From Krasilnikoviella flava (lineage in GTDB: Bacteria > Actinomycetota > Actinomycetes > Actinomycetales > Cellulomonadaceae): 64,000 nt of DNA. Both the position numbers and the translations under genes were made by a program. The stretch covers positions 186,001 through 250,000 of the forward strand of contig NZ_FUZQ01000005.1 in the NCBI RefSeq assembly GCF_900167525.1, in the 5' to 3' direction. Below are positions 1-8,305 of this stretch, piece by piece (the first letter of the stretch is position 1; every line of letters starts with the position of its first letter). Below the pieces are notes generated by a model. That model was not told the origin of the DNA. It was given only the letters and a program-made list of their open reading frames with translations, and ran no database searches.

Positions 1-320
1 GCCACCCGGTCGGCCGCCGCCTCGATCCCCGCGTCCCCGTCAGAACCGCCCCCGACGCCCGACCCGGCCTCCGGCGTCGGGGTGAGGAAGTCCGGGAAGT
101 ACGACGCGAACGGGGCCAGCCCCGCCAACGCCGCCACGGTCGTCGTCAGGCCCGCCTCGACGAACCGTGCCCGCACCTGGCGCCGCCACGGGTCGAACGC
201 GAGCGCCGCCTGCCGGTTCTGCAGCAGATGCAGGCTCAGCACCGTGTCCCACATGGGGTCCGGACGGCCGGGCGCACGCAACCGCGTCAGGTCCTCCGCC
301 GACAGGTCGATCGTGAGCAC
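1..320 (-). CDS. ArsR-like winged-helix transcriptional regulator, N-terminal part (runs off the window)
   Basis: Reading leftwards from GTG at 320 gives an open frame of 106 codons to the window edge. It starts VLTIDLSAEDLTRL and continues DPMWDTVLSLHLLQ, the N-terminal signature I associate with Streptomyces-type ArsR/winged-helix regulators. The DNA-binding domain would lie beyond the edge. Codon third positions are almost all G or C, and the overlapping longer frames on the other strand lack this pattern. A TAGCGT -10-like hexamer lies at 349-354 on the same strand, giving a leader of about 22 bases. Family assignment rests on recalled N-terminal similarity only. Confidence 0.6.
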   Translation of the reverse strand, partial: MLTIDLSAEDLTRLRAPGRPDPMWDTVLSLHLLQNRQAALAFDPWRRQVRARFVEAGLTTTVAALAGLAPFASYFPDFLTPTPEAGSGVGGGSDGDAGIEAAADRV

Positions 321-571
321 GCGCCACCACCCTGGTGTCCGACGACCCACGCTAGTCGTCCCCAGCACCCGGCACCCGAGTTTGCGTCCTCGTCGAATGT
401 TGACCCGCGCGGTGTCGTCGCGCCCGTCCCGCCCCTCTGCCTGTCCTGTACGGCGGCGGCGGCCCCACGGTCGCCCGGGCACCACCGGTCGGCACGGCCC
501 TGCACTCCTGGGCACATTCCTGCACACCCTGCACGACCGAGCCCGCGCCGCCCCGCACCCGAGGAGCAGCC

Positions 572-1414
572 ATGGGCCTGCACGTCGACCCCGCCGCCGT
601 CTGCCTGCTGGTCGCCGTCGCGTTCGCCGCCGGGTGGCTCGACGCCGTCGTCGGAGGCGGGGGACTGGTCCAGGTGCCCGCCCTCATGCTGGTCCTGCCG
701 GGCGCGCCGGTGGCCACCGTGCTCGGCACCAACAAGCTCGTCGCGATCACCGGCACCTCTGGCGCCGCCGTCACCTACGTCAGCCGCGTCGGCCTCGACC
801 GCCGGAGGGCGCTCGCGGCCGCCGCCCTCGGCCTGCCCACAGCCCTGGTGGGCGCCGTCACGGCGTCCCACCTACCGCGGGACGTCATCACCCTCGTCGT
901 GGCCGCCACCCTCGTGGGCGTCGGTGTGTGGGCCGTCGTCGCCCGGCCGGGGCGCGCGTCCGCCGGCACCGCTGCGGCGGAGGGCCCGCCGGGCACGGGG
1001 TGCGTGCCGCCCGCCCCGCCCGCGGCCGACGGCGTCCCCGCCAGGCGGCCCGCCCTCGTCCTCGCCGCCGGGGCGTCCGTCGTCGGCTTCTACAGCGGCG
1101 TCGTGGGCTCCGGCACCGGCGTCCTGCTCGTGGCCCTGTTCGTCTCCGCCCTCGGCACCGACTTCCTGCGCGGGTCCGCCATGGCCAAGGTCGTCAGCAT
1201 CGGCAGCGACCTCGGCGCCCTCGCCCTGTTCGGCGCGCTCGGGCACGTCCTGTGGCTGCTCGGGGCGGGCATGGCGGTCGCCAACGTCGCCGGCGGCATC
1301 GTCGGCGCCCGCACCGCCCTCGCCCGCGGCGCCGGCTTCGTCCGCGCCGTCCTGCTGCTCGTCGTCGTCGCGCTCGTGACCAAGATCGTCTGCGACCAGT
1401 GGCTCGCCGCCTGA
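572..1414 (+). CDS. TauE/SafE (TSUP) family membrane permease
   Basis: 280-residue membrane protein of the TSUP family, which exports sulfite, sulfonates or other small anions. The N-terminal half has the typical AGWLDAVVGGGGLVQVP segment followed by TNKLVAITGTSGA. The C-terminal half repeats the pattern with GFYSGVVGSGTG, as expected for the internal duplication. A roughly 25-residue low-complexity Pro/Ala/Gly linker (near residues 130-155) joins the halves. The ATG has a GAGGAG Shine-Dalgarno 5 bases upstream. It is isolated and convergent with the next gene, so the substrate cannot be inferred. Confidence 0.85.
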   Translation: MGLHVDPAAVCLLVAVAFAAGWLDAVVGGGGLVQVPALMLVLPGAPVATVLGTNKLVAITGTSGAAVTYVSRVGLDRRRALAAAALGLPTALVGAVTASHLPRDVITLVVAATLVGVGVWAVVARPGRASAGTAAAEGPPGTGCVPPAPPAADGVPARRPALVLAAGASVVGFYSGVVGSGTGVLLVALFVSALGTDFLRGSAMAKVVSIGSDLGALALFGALGHVLWLLGAGMAVANVAGGIVGARTALARGAGFVRAVLLLVVVALVTKIVCDQWLAA

Positions 1415-1458
1415 CCCGCGCCGCCTGCCCGTGCTGCGCGGCCGTGCCACCTGGACCG

Positions 1459-2295
1459 TCAGGGGGCGTGCACCGTCGGGTCGTCGCGCAGCACGTCCAG
1501 CAGCAGCGCCCGCATCGCGTCCGGCCGCTCCAGCACCGGGAGGTGCCCCGCCCAGTCCAGCACCGACAGCTCCGCCCCCGGCACCGACGCGGCCACGTGC
1601 CGGGCGCACGCGCGCAGCTGGTCCATGTCGTGCGCCCCCTCGACGACGACCGTCGGCACGTGCACCGCCCCCAGGTCGATCTCGACCGGCCGGGGGCCCG
1701 GCTCCGGCAGCCCCGCGGCGCTCGCGGCCGCGTCGGCCGCGAGCTGCACCTCGAACGCCCGCCGCTGCATGACGGTGAGCGCCTGGCGTGCGGCGTCGTC
1801 CGCGTCCGGGCCGAGCCAGGTCGTCACGTTGAGCCGCACGGCCCCCTCGACGTCGCCGGCCCCCAGCAGACGTGCTTCCTCCTCGTCGAACGCGTCGGAC
1901 GCCGCCGTGTCGGGCACGCCGGGCGCGGCGGGGCACAGCAGCACGAGCTCGCGCACGCGCCCCGGGTGGGCGGTGGCCAGCTCGAGCGCGACCTTGCCCC
2001 CGAACGACGCGCCGACGACGACGGCGTCGGCCACGCCCAGCTCGTCCAGCAGGTCGGCGAGGTCGCCCGCGTTGGTGTACTCCGTGCCGTCCACGAGCAG
2101 CGGGGAGTCGCCGTAGCCGCGCAGGTCCGGGCGGATCACGCGGAACGCGTGCGCCAGCGCGGGCGCGACGGCGTCCCACATGCGGTGGTCGGCCACCCCG
2201 GCGTGCAGCAGCAGGACGGCAGGTGCGCCGGCGTCACCGGCGACGTCGTGGGCGAGGGCCGGGAGCGGGCGGAGATCGTCCCGGGAGGCCGTCAT
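1459..2295 (-). CDS. alpha/beta-fold hydrolase
   Basis: 278-residue hydrolase. The oxyanion region is LLLHAGVADHRMW (around 28-40), the nucleophile elbow is GASFGG with Ser97, the acid is probably in EGAHDMDQL, and the catalytic His is in WAGHLPVLERP near the C-terminus. It resembles 3-oxoadipate enol-lactonase or esterase-like members, but substrate is not predictable from sequence. The ATG at 2295 follows a G-rich Shine-Dalgarno-like stretch. An in-frame extension to 2562 exists but its composition is non-coding, so the shorter start is used. Confidence 0.85.
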   Translation of the reverse strand: MTASRDDLRPLPALAHDVAGDAGAPAVLLLHAGVADHRMWDAVAPALAHAFRVIRPDLRGYGDSPLLVDGTEYTNAGDLADLLDELGVADAVVVGASFGGKVALELATAHPGRVRELVLLCPAAPGVPDTAASDAFDEEEARLLGAGDVEGAVRLNVTTWLGPDADDAARQALTVMQRRAFEVQLAADAAASAAGLPEPGPRPVEIDLGAVHVPTVVVEGAHDMDQLRACARHVAASVPGAELSVLDWAGHLPVLERPDAMRALLLDVLRDDPTVHAP

Positions 2296-2528
2296 GCCTG
2301 GCCCCCCGCGCGTGCCTCGCAGGGCGCGAGCCTGCACCGGAGGTCCTGCGGCCCGTGGTGCGGGCCTTGAATGGCCGGGGCATACCCGACGGTGGCGTTC
2401 ACCGGACCATTCTTGCAGGTGGCCGCCCCGGAGCGCCTCCGGCCCGCGCGCGGACCGAGGGCTCGACGAGCACAGACGTCCCGCACCGGGGTCCGGCGCC
2501 GCGGGAGGCACGCGATCCCGCGCGTGGC

Positions 2529-2534
2529 TACATT
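2529..2534 (+). promoter_or_regulatory. candidate -10 element for the AraC-type gene
   Basis: TACATT lies 26 bases upstream of the ATG at 2561, leaving room for a short leader with the AAGGAG Shine-Dalgarno at 2551. No convincing -35 was seen. Confidence 0.4.
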
Positions 2535-2560
2535 GGGGTCGAGCTCGCCGAAGGAGCAGC

Positions 2561-3304
2561 ATGCCGGTCGAGAGCGTTCACCGCCCATCGGACTCGCGCT
2601 ACGTCTCGCGGGTCTGGCGCGGCCGCGCGTCGGGCGCCGAGACCATGACGTCGGTCGCGACGTCGCAGTGGGAGCTGGTCTTCTGGCGGGACGGCCGCAC
2701 GACGCACGCCGCGGTCCGCGGACCCGAGACGGCGGCGACGACGGCGCGGATCGCGGGCGAGTCGGACTCGTTCGGCATCACCTTCGCGCACGGCACGACG
2801 ATGCCGCACCTGCCGGCGTCCGCCCTGGTCGACAGCGAGCTGGAGAGCCCGTGCGTCACGGCCCGCCGCTTCCTCCTGCGGGGCGAGGAGTGGCCGATCC
2901 CGCGGGTCGAGGACGCCGAGCTGCTCGTCGACCGGTTGGTCCGGGCCGGCGTGCTCGTGCGGGACCCGCTCGTCGACGAGGTGGTGTGGGGCGGGGCCGC
3001 CCGGGTGGGGTCGCGGTCGGTCCAGCGCCGCGTCGCCACGGCGACCGGGCTCACGCAGGGTGCGATCCGGCAGATCGACCGGGCCCGCACGGCCGCTGTG
3101 CTGCTCCGGGAGGGTGCCGCGCCGCTCGACGTCGTGCACGGGCTCGGATACTTCGACCAGCCGCACCTCGCCCGAGCCCTGCGCCGCTTCATCGGGCGCA
3201 CCGCGACGCAGCTCCTGCCGTCCCGCGCGGCGGCGTCGGGCACCGGCAGCATGCCCGACGCCATGTCGCTCCTGTACAAGCCGGAACACCCCTCGTCTTC
3301 CTAG
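2561..3304 (+). CDS. AraC-family transcriptional regulator
   Basis: 247 residues. The C-terminal two thirds contain the AraC double helix-turn-helix: GSRSVQRRVATATG (first helix pair) and LGYFDQPHLARALRRFIGRT (second, with the conserved FxDxxHLxRxFrrxxG pattern). The N-terminal domain is a short sensor-like domain of the type found next to alpha/beta hydrolase and reductase genes. ATG at 2561 has an AAGGAG 5 bases upstream. It lies 52 bases before two co-directional enzyme genes that it may control. Confidence 0.85.
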   Translation: MPVESVHRPSDSRYVSRVWRGRASGAETMTSVATSQWELVFWRDGRTTHAAVRGPETAATTARIAGESDSFGITFAHGTTMPHLPASALVDSELESPCVTARRFLLRGEEWPIPRVEDAELLVDRLVRAGVLVRDPLVDEVVWGGAARVGSRSVQRRVATATGLTQGAIRQIDRARTAAVLLREGAAPLDVVHGLGYFDQPHLARALRRFIGRTATQLLPSRAAASGTGSMPDAMSLLYKPEHPSSS

Positions 3305-3356
3305 CGTGGACGCGTCGCGGTTCCCGCCGCGAGCGACCGACCAGGGAGGCAGCGCC

Positions 3357-4217
3357 GTGTCCACCAGCATGACCACCAGCACCGTCAGGTCCGCCGACGG
3401 CACCACGATCGCCTGCACGACGTGGGGCTCCGGCGACCCGATCGTCATCGTCGACGGCGCGACCGCCCATCGCGCCACCACCCCCGAGAACGCCGCGACG
3501 GCCGAGCTGCTGGCCGACGAGTTCCTCGTGATCAACTACGACCGCCGCGGGCGCGGGCAGAGCGGGGACACCCCGCCCTTCGCCGTCGAGCGGGAGCTCG
3601 ACGACCTCGCGGCCGTCATCGACCAGGCCGCCGGCGGCAGCCCGGCGACCACGGTGTTCGCCTGGTCCTCCGGCGGCAACCTCGCGCTCAACGCCGCCCA
3701 GGCGGGCGTCCCGGTGGCGCGCCTCGCCCTGTTCGAGCCCAACGCCGTGGTCGACGACGGGCGGCCCCCGCTGCCCGTGGACTACGTCGAGCGGCTGGAC
3801 GACGCCGTCACCTCCGGGCGGCCCGGGGACGCCGTCGCGCTGTTCCTGACCGCGGCCGTGGGCCTGCCGCAGGAGGCGGTCGCCGGGCTGCGGCAGGACG
3901 CCGCGACGTGGTCCGCGCTCGAGGCGGTGGCGCCCACCATCGCCTACGACGGCCGCCACGTCGGCGACGCGATGTCGGGCCGGCCGCTGCGCCCGGGCCT
4001 CTGGGACCGGGTCGACGTCCCCGTGCTGGTCATGCACGGCACCGGCACCTGGCCGTTCCTCTCCTCCGCGGCCCGCGCGATCAGCGCACACCTGCCCACC
4101 GCGACCCTGCGCCCCGTGCCGGGCGAGGACCACACGACCACGCCCGAGGTGCTCGCCGCCGAGCTGCGCGCCTTCGCCTCCCACCGACACGACCAGGCCC
4201 GACCCGAGGAGAGCTGA
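3357..4217 (+). CDS. alpha/beta hydrolase
   Basis: 286-residue alpha/beta hydrolase-fold protein. The nucleophile elbow is AWSSGGNLAL and the C-terminal His is in PGEDHTTTPEV. The expected acid after strand 6 is unclear: the usual GxxD position reads MHGTGTWPF, so the triad may be degenerate or use another Asp. GTG at 3357 is chosen because GGGAGG lies 8 bases upstream; ATG at 3369 is an alternative. It ends 1 base before the next ATG, so the two are probably co-translated with the reductase gene under the upstream AraC-type regulator. Confidence 0.8.
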   Translation: MSTSMTTSTVRSADGTTIACTTWGSGDPIVIVDGATAHRATTPENAATAELLADEFLVINYDRRGRGQSGDTPPFAVERELDDLAAVIDQAAGGSPATTVFAWSSGGNLALNAAQAGVPVARLALFEPNAVVDDGRPPLPVDYVERLDDAVTSGRPGDAVALFLTAAVGLPQEAVAGLRQDAATWSALEAVAPTIAYDGRHVGDAMSGRPLRPGLWDRVDVPVLVMHGTGTWPFLSSAARAISAHLPTATLRPVPGEDHTTTPEVLAAELRAFASHRHDQARPEES

Positions 4218-4218
4218 C

Positions 4219-4782
4219 ATGGGAACGATCGTGGTCACCGAGTTCATCTCGCTGGACGGCGTCGTCGAGGCGCCGGGCGGTGAGGACTTCCGCTACCCGG
4301 ACTGGAGCTTCGAGGTCGACCGCGGCCCCGAGGGCGAACGCTTCAAGGAGACCGAGGCGCTGGGGGCCGCCGCCCTCCTGCTGGGCCGCCGCACCTACGA
4401 GGGGTTCGCCGAGGCCTGGCCGCAATACGAGGGCGAGCTCGCCGACAAGTACAACGGCATGCCGAAGTACGTCGTCTCGAGCACCCTCGGCGACCCGCGG
4501 TGGTCCGGGACGACCGTCCTGGCGGGTGACCTCGTCGACGCCGTCACCCGGCTCCGGCGGGACGTCGACGGTGAGATCTCCGTGCCCGGCAGCATCCGCC
4601 TCGTGCAGGGGCTGCTGGCACACGACCTCGTCGACGAGATCCACCTCATGACCTTCCCGGTCGTCCTCGGGCACGGCCGCACCCTGTGGCCGCCGACCCC
4701 GGACAAGACCGCGTGGCGCCTCGTCGACGCCACGACCTACGGGGACGGCGTGCTGGTCACCGTCCACCGGCGGGCGCGCTGA
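4219..4782 (+). CDS. dihydrofolate-reductase-like (RibD C-terminal domain) family protein
   Basis: 187 residues of the YyaP/YwjB-type RibD-C family, an NADPH-dependent reductase fold. The start MGTIVVTEFISLDGVVEAPGG, the LLLGRRTYEGFAEAWP segment and the LMTFPVVLGHGRTLWP motif are characteristic. Members of this family are often found beside hydrolases and helix-turn-helix regulators, and their substrates are mostly unknown. Translation is likely coupled to the gene that stops one base upstream. It is not the housekeeping folA: it is longer, has the family-specific N-terminus and lacks the classical folate-site pattern. Confidence 0.85.
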   Translation: MGTIVVTEFISLDGVVEAPGGEDFRYPDWSFEVDRGPEGERFKETEALGAAALLLGRRTYEGFAEAWPQYEGELADKYNGMPKYVVSSTLGDPRWSGTTVLAGDLVDAVTRLRRDVDGEISVPGSIRLVQGLLAHDLVDEIHLMTFPVVLGHGRTLWPPTPDKTAWRLVDATTYGDGVLVTVHRRAR

Positions 4783-4891
4783 CGGGCCACGCCGCGCGGG
4801 GCCGAGCAGGCACGCGCGACGTCCCGCCGAGCACGTGCGCGCTCGTCCGTCGCTCGCCGACCGAGGAAACGACACGCCACCGAGGAACGAC

Positions 4892-6601
4892 ATGAGCGAT
4901 CCCATGAACGACACCAGCACCCGACCGCTCCGGCGACGGACCGTCGCCGCCCTCGTCGCCGCCCTCGCCCTGCTCCTGTCCTGGGCGCCCGGGGCGACAG
5001 CCCGCCACGCGCCCGAGCCGGCGCCGGCGCGACCTCCGGGGACCACCGTCGTGCGGGTCGACTCCGGGTGGCTGCGCGGGCACGCCGACGGGGACCACGT
5101 CGCCTACTCGGGCGTGCCCTACGCGGCACCGCCCGTCGGCGAGCGCCGATGGCGTCCGCCGGCACCCCCACGGGACTGGGCCGGCACGCGGGACGCGACC
5201 GCCCCGAGCCCGCTGTGTCCCCAGGGACGGTCGAACGACCTCCGAGGGCAGGAGGACTGCCTGGTGCTCGACGTCACCGCTCCCGCCCACGCCCGTCGGG
5301 GCGACCGCCTGCCCGTGCTCGTGTGGCTGCACGGCGGGGGCCTGGACTCCGGCGGCGCCGTGCGCTTCGACGGGGCGCGGCTCGCGACCGAGGGAGGGCT
5401 GGTCGTCGTGACCGTGAACTACCGGCTCGGTGCGCTCGGGTTCCTGTCGACGTCGGAGCTGGGCCCCCACCGTGGTAACTACGGCCTCATGGACCAGGCC
5501 GCCGCGCTGCGGTGGGTGCAGCGCAACGCCGCCGCCTTCGGCGGCGACCCTGGCAGCATCACCCTCGCCGGGCAGTCGGGCGGCGCACGGTCCGTCTGCG
5601 CGCAGCTCGCCGCCCCGACGTCCCGGACGCTCTTCGACCGCGCGATCGTGCAGAGCGGCGCCTGCGCGAACCCCGTCCCGGACCGCGCCCGGGCGCAGGC
5701 GTTCGGCGACCGTGCCGTCGAGCACCTCGGCTGCACCGACGCCGACGACGTCGCTGCCTGCCTGCGCCGCAGCGACCTGCCCTCCCTCGTCGGCACCCTC
5801 GACGGCGTCGGCTACGGGCTCACCGAACACTCCGGCGACCGCCCGTGGAACCCCGTCGCGGGGACGCCGTTCCTCCCGCAGCAGCCCATCGACGCCATCC
5901 GCCGTGGCGCCGCCGCACGGGTCCCGCTCCTCATCGGCGCCACGCGCGACGAGATGCGCGGATTCGTCCACCGCGCGCAGCCCGCCCTCACCGCCGAGGG
6001 CTACCGCTCCCTCCTCGCGGAGACCTTCGGCGCCGACACCCCGGCCGTCCTGGACGCCTACCCCCTCACCGACCACGACAGCCCGACGCTGGCGCTCGCG
6101 GCCGTCCTGGGCGACCGGGGCGCACAGATCGGGGCGTGCCCGGTGCTGCGCACCGCCCGGGCCGCCGCGCCCCATCAGCCCGTCCACGTGTACGAGTTCG
6201 CCGAGGACGCGGGCCCCGACCCCGACGACGGGTTCCCCCGGGGGGCCTATCACGGCCTCGAGCTGCCGTACCTGTGGACCCTCGTCGGGGACGACCAGTA
6301 CCCGCCGCTCGGCCCCGCGCAGCGAAGGCTGTCCGCGACGATGATCGACTACTGGGCGGCGTTCGCGCGCACCGGCGACGTCAACGGACCCGGCCGGCCG
6401 CACTGGGCCCGGTTCGGGCCCGGGCAGACCGTCGTCGGGCTCTCGACCCAGGGGATCCGCCCGACCCCGTTCGCGGCCGACCACCGGTGCGACCTCTGGA
6501 CTGACGTGCACCGACCTGGACCGACCTGGACCGACATCGGCCGTCCCGGCGACCCGCCGCGCCGGCCGTCGGGCGCGGACGTCGCCCGTGGGCTTGACTG
6601 A
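4892..6601 (+). CDS. secreted type-B carboxylesterase
   Basis: 569 residues with a signal peptide (basic RPLRRR, hydrophobic VAALVAALALLLSW, cleavage near the ATA at about 35-37). Type-B carboxylesterase features are SGVPYAAPPVGERRW, EDCLVLDV (121-128), oxyanion HGGG (147-150), nucleophile GQSGGA with Ser229, Glu in ATRDEMRGF and His in YHGLELPYLW. The elbow is GQSGGA rather than the common GESAGG. ATG at 4892 has GAGG 6 bases upstream. It acts outside the membrane on esters of unknown identity. The last codons lie directly against the next gene. Confidence 0.9.
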   Translation: MSDPMNDTSTRPLRRRTVAALVAALALLLSWAPGATARHAPEPAPARPPGTTVVRVDSGWLRGHADGDHVAYSGVPYAAPPVGERRWRPPAPPRDWAGTRDATAPSPLCPQGRSNDLRGQEDCLVLDVTAPAHARRGDRLPVLVWLHGGGLDSGGAVRFDGARLATEGGLVVVTVNYRLGALGFLSTSELGPHRGNYGLMDQAAALRWVQRNAAAFGGDPGSITLAGQSGGARSVCAQLAAPTSRTLFDRAIVQSGACANPVPDRARAQAFGDRAVEHLGCTDADDVAACLRRSDLPSLVGTLDGVGYGLTEHSGDRPWNPVAGTPFLPQQPIDAIRRGAAARVPLLIGATRDEMRGFVHRAQPALTAEGYRSLLAETFGADTPAVLDAYPLTDHDSPTLALAAVLGDRGAQIGACPVLRTARAAAPHQPVHVYEFAEDAGPDPDDGFPRGAYHGLELPYLWTLVGDDQYPPLGPAQRRLSATMIDYWAAFARTGDVNGPGRPHWARFGPGQTVVGLSTQGIRPTPFAADHRCDLWTDVHRPGPTWTDIGRPGDPPRRPSGADVARGLD

Positions 6602-6605
6602 GGAC

Positions 6606-7625
6606 GTGAAGCACCTCGGGTTCCTCTCCTTCGGCCACTGGACGCCGCACCCGCAGTCCGCGACCCGCTCGGCGGCCGACGCGCTGCTGCAGTCGATCGA
6701 CCTCGCCGTCGCGGCGGAGGAGCTCGGCGCGGACGGCGCGTACTTCCGGGTGCACCACTTCGCCCGCCAGCTCGCGTCCCCGTTCCCGCTGCTCGCCGCT
6801 GTCGGCGCGCGGACGAGCAGCATCGAGATCGGCACCGCCGTCATCGACATGCGCTACGAGAACCCGCTGTCCATGGCGGAGGACGCCGGCGCCGCCGACC
6901 TGATCGCCGGCGGGCGGCTGCAGCTCGGCATCAGCCGCGGGTCGCCCGAGCAGGTGATCGACGGGTTCCGCCACTTCGGGCACGAGCCACGCCCGGGGGA
7001 GTCCGACGCCGACATGGCCCGTCGCCACACGGCCCGGTTCCTCGAGCTGCTCGACGGCGAGGGTTTCGCCGAGCCGAACCCGCGGCCCATGTTCCCCAAC
7101 CCGCCCGGGCTGCTACGCGTCGAGCCGCACTCCGACGGGCTGCGGCAGCGCATCTGGTGGGGCGCCGGCTCGCGGGCCACCGCCGAGTGGACGGCGGCCC
7201 AGGGGATGAACCTCATGAGCTCCACCCTGCTCACCGAGGACACCGGGGTGCCGTTCCACCAGCTCCAGGCCGAACAGATCCAGCGCTTTCGCGACGCCTG
7301 GGCCGTCGCGGGCCACGACGGGGAGCCCCGCGTCTCCGTGTCGCGCAGCATCTTCCCGATCACCGACGACCGCGACCGCGCCTACTTCGGCATGGAGGCC
7401 CTCAGCACCGACCAGGTCGGGGTCCTCGAGGGCGTGCGCGCCCGGTTCGGCAAGACGTACGCCGGGGAGGTCGACGACGTCGTGACGGACCTCGCGGGCG
7501 ACGAGGCCGTCGCCGCCGCGGACACCCTGCTGCTCACCGTGCCCAACCAGCTCGGCGTCGAGTACAACGCGCACGTCATCGAGAACGTCGTGCGGCACGT
7601 GGCGCCCGCCCTCGGCTGGCGCTGA
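6606..7625 (+). CDS. LLM-class flavin-dependent oxidoreductase
   Basis: About 339 residues of the luciferase-like monooxygenase class, a TIM-barrel using FMN or F420. It opens VKHLGFLSFGHWTPHPQS and carries EELGADGAYFRVHHFA, IGTAVIDMRYENPLSMAEDAG and LQLGISRGSPEQVI, all typical. GTG at 6606 is preferred because homologues I recall start at MKHLGF. GTG at 6588 is in frame and would overlap the esterase by 14 bases. Specific substrate unknown. Confidence 0.85.
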   Translation: MKHLGFLSFGHWTPHPQSATRSAADALLQSIDLAVAAEELGADGAYFRVHHFARQLASPFPLLAAVGARTSSIEIGTAVIDMRYENPLSMAEDAGAADLIAGGRLQLGISRGSPEQVIDGFRHFGHEPRPGESDADMARRHTARFLELLDGEGFAEPNPRPMFPNPPGLLRVEPHSDGLRQRIWWGAGSRATAEWTAAQGMNLMSSTLLTEDTGVPFHQLQAEQIQRFRDAWAVAGHDGEPRVSVSRSIFPITDDRDRAYFGMEALSTDQVGVLEGVRARFGKTYAGEVDDVVTDLAGDEAVAAADTLLLTVPNQLGVEYNAHVIENVVRHVAPALGWR

Positions 7626-7638
7626 GCACCGGCCCGGC

Positions 7639-7670
7639 GGCGTCGCCGTGTCCTCTCACACGGCGTCGCC
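7639..7670 (+). terminator. bidirectional intrinsic terminator hairpin
   Basis: Arms 7639-7651 and 7658-7670 pair over 13 bp with one T/T mismatch around a 6-base loop (CCTCTC). It sits between the converging flavin oxidoreductase and the small minus-strand CDS, and includes the latter's stop codon. No T-tract follows, as is usual in high-GC actinobacteria. Confidence 0.6.
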
Positions 7671-7856
7671 GGCCGGCAGGCGCAGCGCCCGGCGGACGGC
7701 GGGCCACGCGGCCTCGCCCAGGCGCCGGTCGGCGGCCTCGCTGGCGCCGCGGCGCATCGGCATCCCCGTCGACACCGGAGGCTCCCCGGGCGGCAGCACG
7801 CGGACCCCCTCCACGTCGCGCAGCCGCGCCACGCGGGCCGCTTCAGGCACGCTCAC
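7656..7856 (-). CDS. small hypothetical protein
   Basis: 66-codon frame starting at GTG 7856, overlapping the 3' end of the PPOX gene by 14 bases. Third codon positions are nearly all G or C throughout, which argues for real coding. The protein (VSVPEAARVARLRDVEG... MPMRRGASEAADRR) has no motif I recognise, no signal peptide and no membrane segment. It might be a remnant of a larger gene or a genuine small protein coupled to the PPOX gene. Confidence 0.4.
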   Translation of the reverse strand: MSVPEAARVARLRDVEGVRVLPPGEPPVSTGMPMRRGASEAADRRLGEAAWPAVRRALRLPAGDAV

Positions 7857-8292
7857 CGACCACGAGGTCCTCGACGACCGGGGGAGAGATCCGGAAGTCG
7901 CCCCAGCGCGCCCAGTGCACCGCCACACGCACCACCACGATCCCCGGGTCCGTCAGCGACGCGGCGAACCGCGGGAACGCCGCCCCGTACGCCTCCGCGC
8001 ACCGCTCCCGGTCGGCCCCGGTCGGCTCGTCCGCCAGCCCCTCGGCCTGCAGCGTCGTCCCGCCCGGGCCACCGACCACCACGGCCACCCGAGGGTCGCG
8101 CCGCAGGTTCGCGACCTTGCGCGAGCCCGCCCGGGCGTCGAAGACCAGCTCGCCCGTGGCCGTCACCGCCAGCGTCAGGTACGCCGACTGCGGTCCGCCG
8201 TCCGGGCCCAGGGTCGACACCACCCCGTCGCCCACCGCACGGACATGCTCGACCATCCGCTCCAGGGCGGCACCCGACAGCCTCGACGTCAT
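7843..8292 (-). CDS. PPOX-class (pyridoxamine 5'-phosphate oxidase-like) flavin/F420-binding protein
   Basis: 149-residue split-barrel protein. The core GDGVVSTLGPDGGPQSAYLT, LVFDARAGSRKVANLRRDPR and the C-terminal VHWARWGDFRISPP follow the PPOX/F420-dependent oxidoreductase pattern. Actinobacterial members usually bind F420 or FMN and reduce diverse substrates; the cofactor cannot be decided here. The ATG at 8292 lies 7 bases after TAGGGT (8300-8305), so the mRNA is probably leaderless. Confidence 0.85.
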   Translation of the reverse strand: MTSRLSGAALERMVEHVRAVGDGVVSTLGPDGGPQSAYLTLAVTATGELVFDARAGSRKVANLRRDPRVAVVVGGPGGTTLQAEGLADEPTGADRERCAEAYGAAFPRFAASLTDPGIVVVRVAVHWARWGDFRISPPVVEDLVVGERA

Positions 8293-8299
8293 GGACGGG

Positions 8300-8305
8300 A
8301 CCCTA
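8300..8305 (-). promoter_or_regulatory. -10 element of leaderless PPOX gene
   Basis: TAGGGT followed by 7 bases and the ATG at 8292; no Shine-Dalgarno is present. It fixes the gene start. Confidence 0.55.

Noticed and set aside
2350-2366. GGCCCG/CGGGCC hairpin as terminator
   Set aside because: It follows no gene on the plus strand and lies upstream of the minus-strand hydrolase; 6-bp GC palindromes are frequent by chance in this DNA.
82-2370. 762-codon open frame on the plus strand
   Set aside because: Arg-rich product crossing several real genes on both strands; arises from GC-rich shadow frames, no domain and wrong codon bias.
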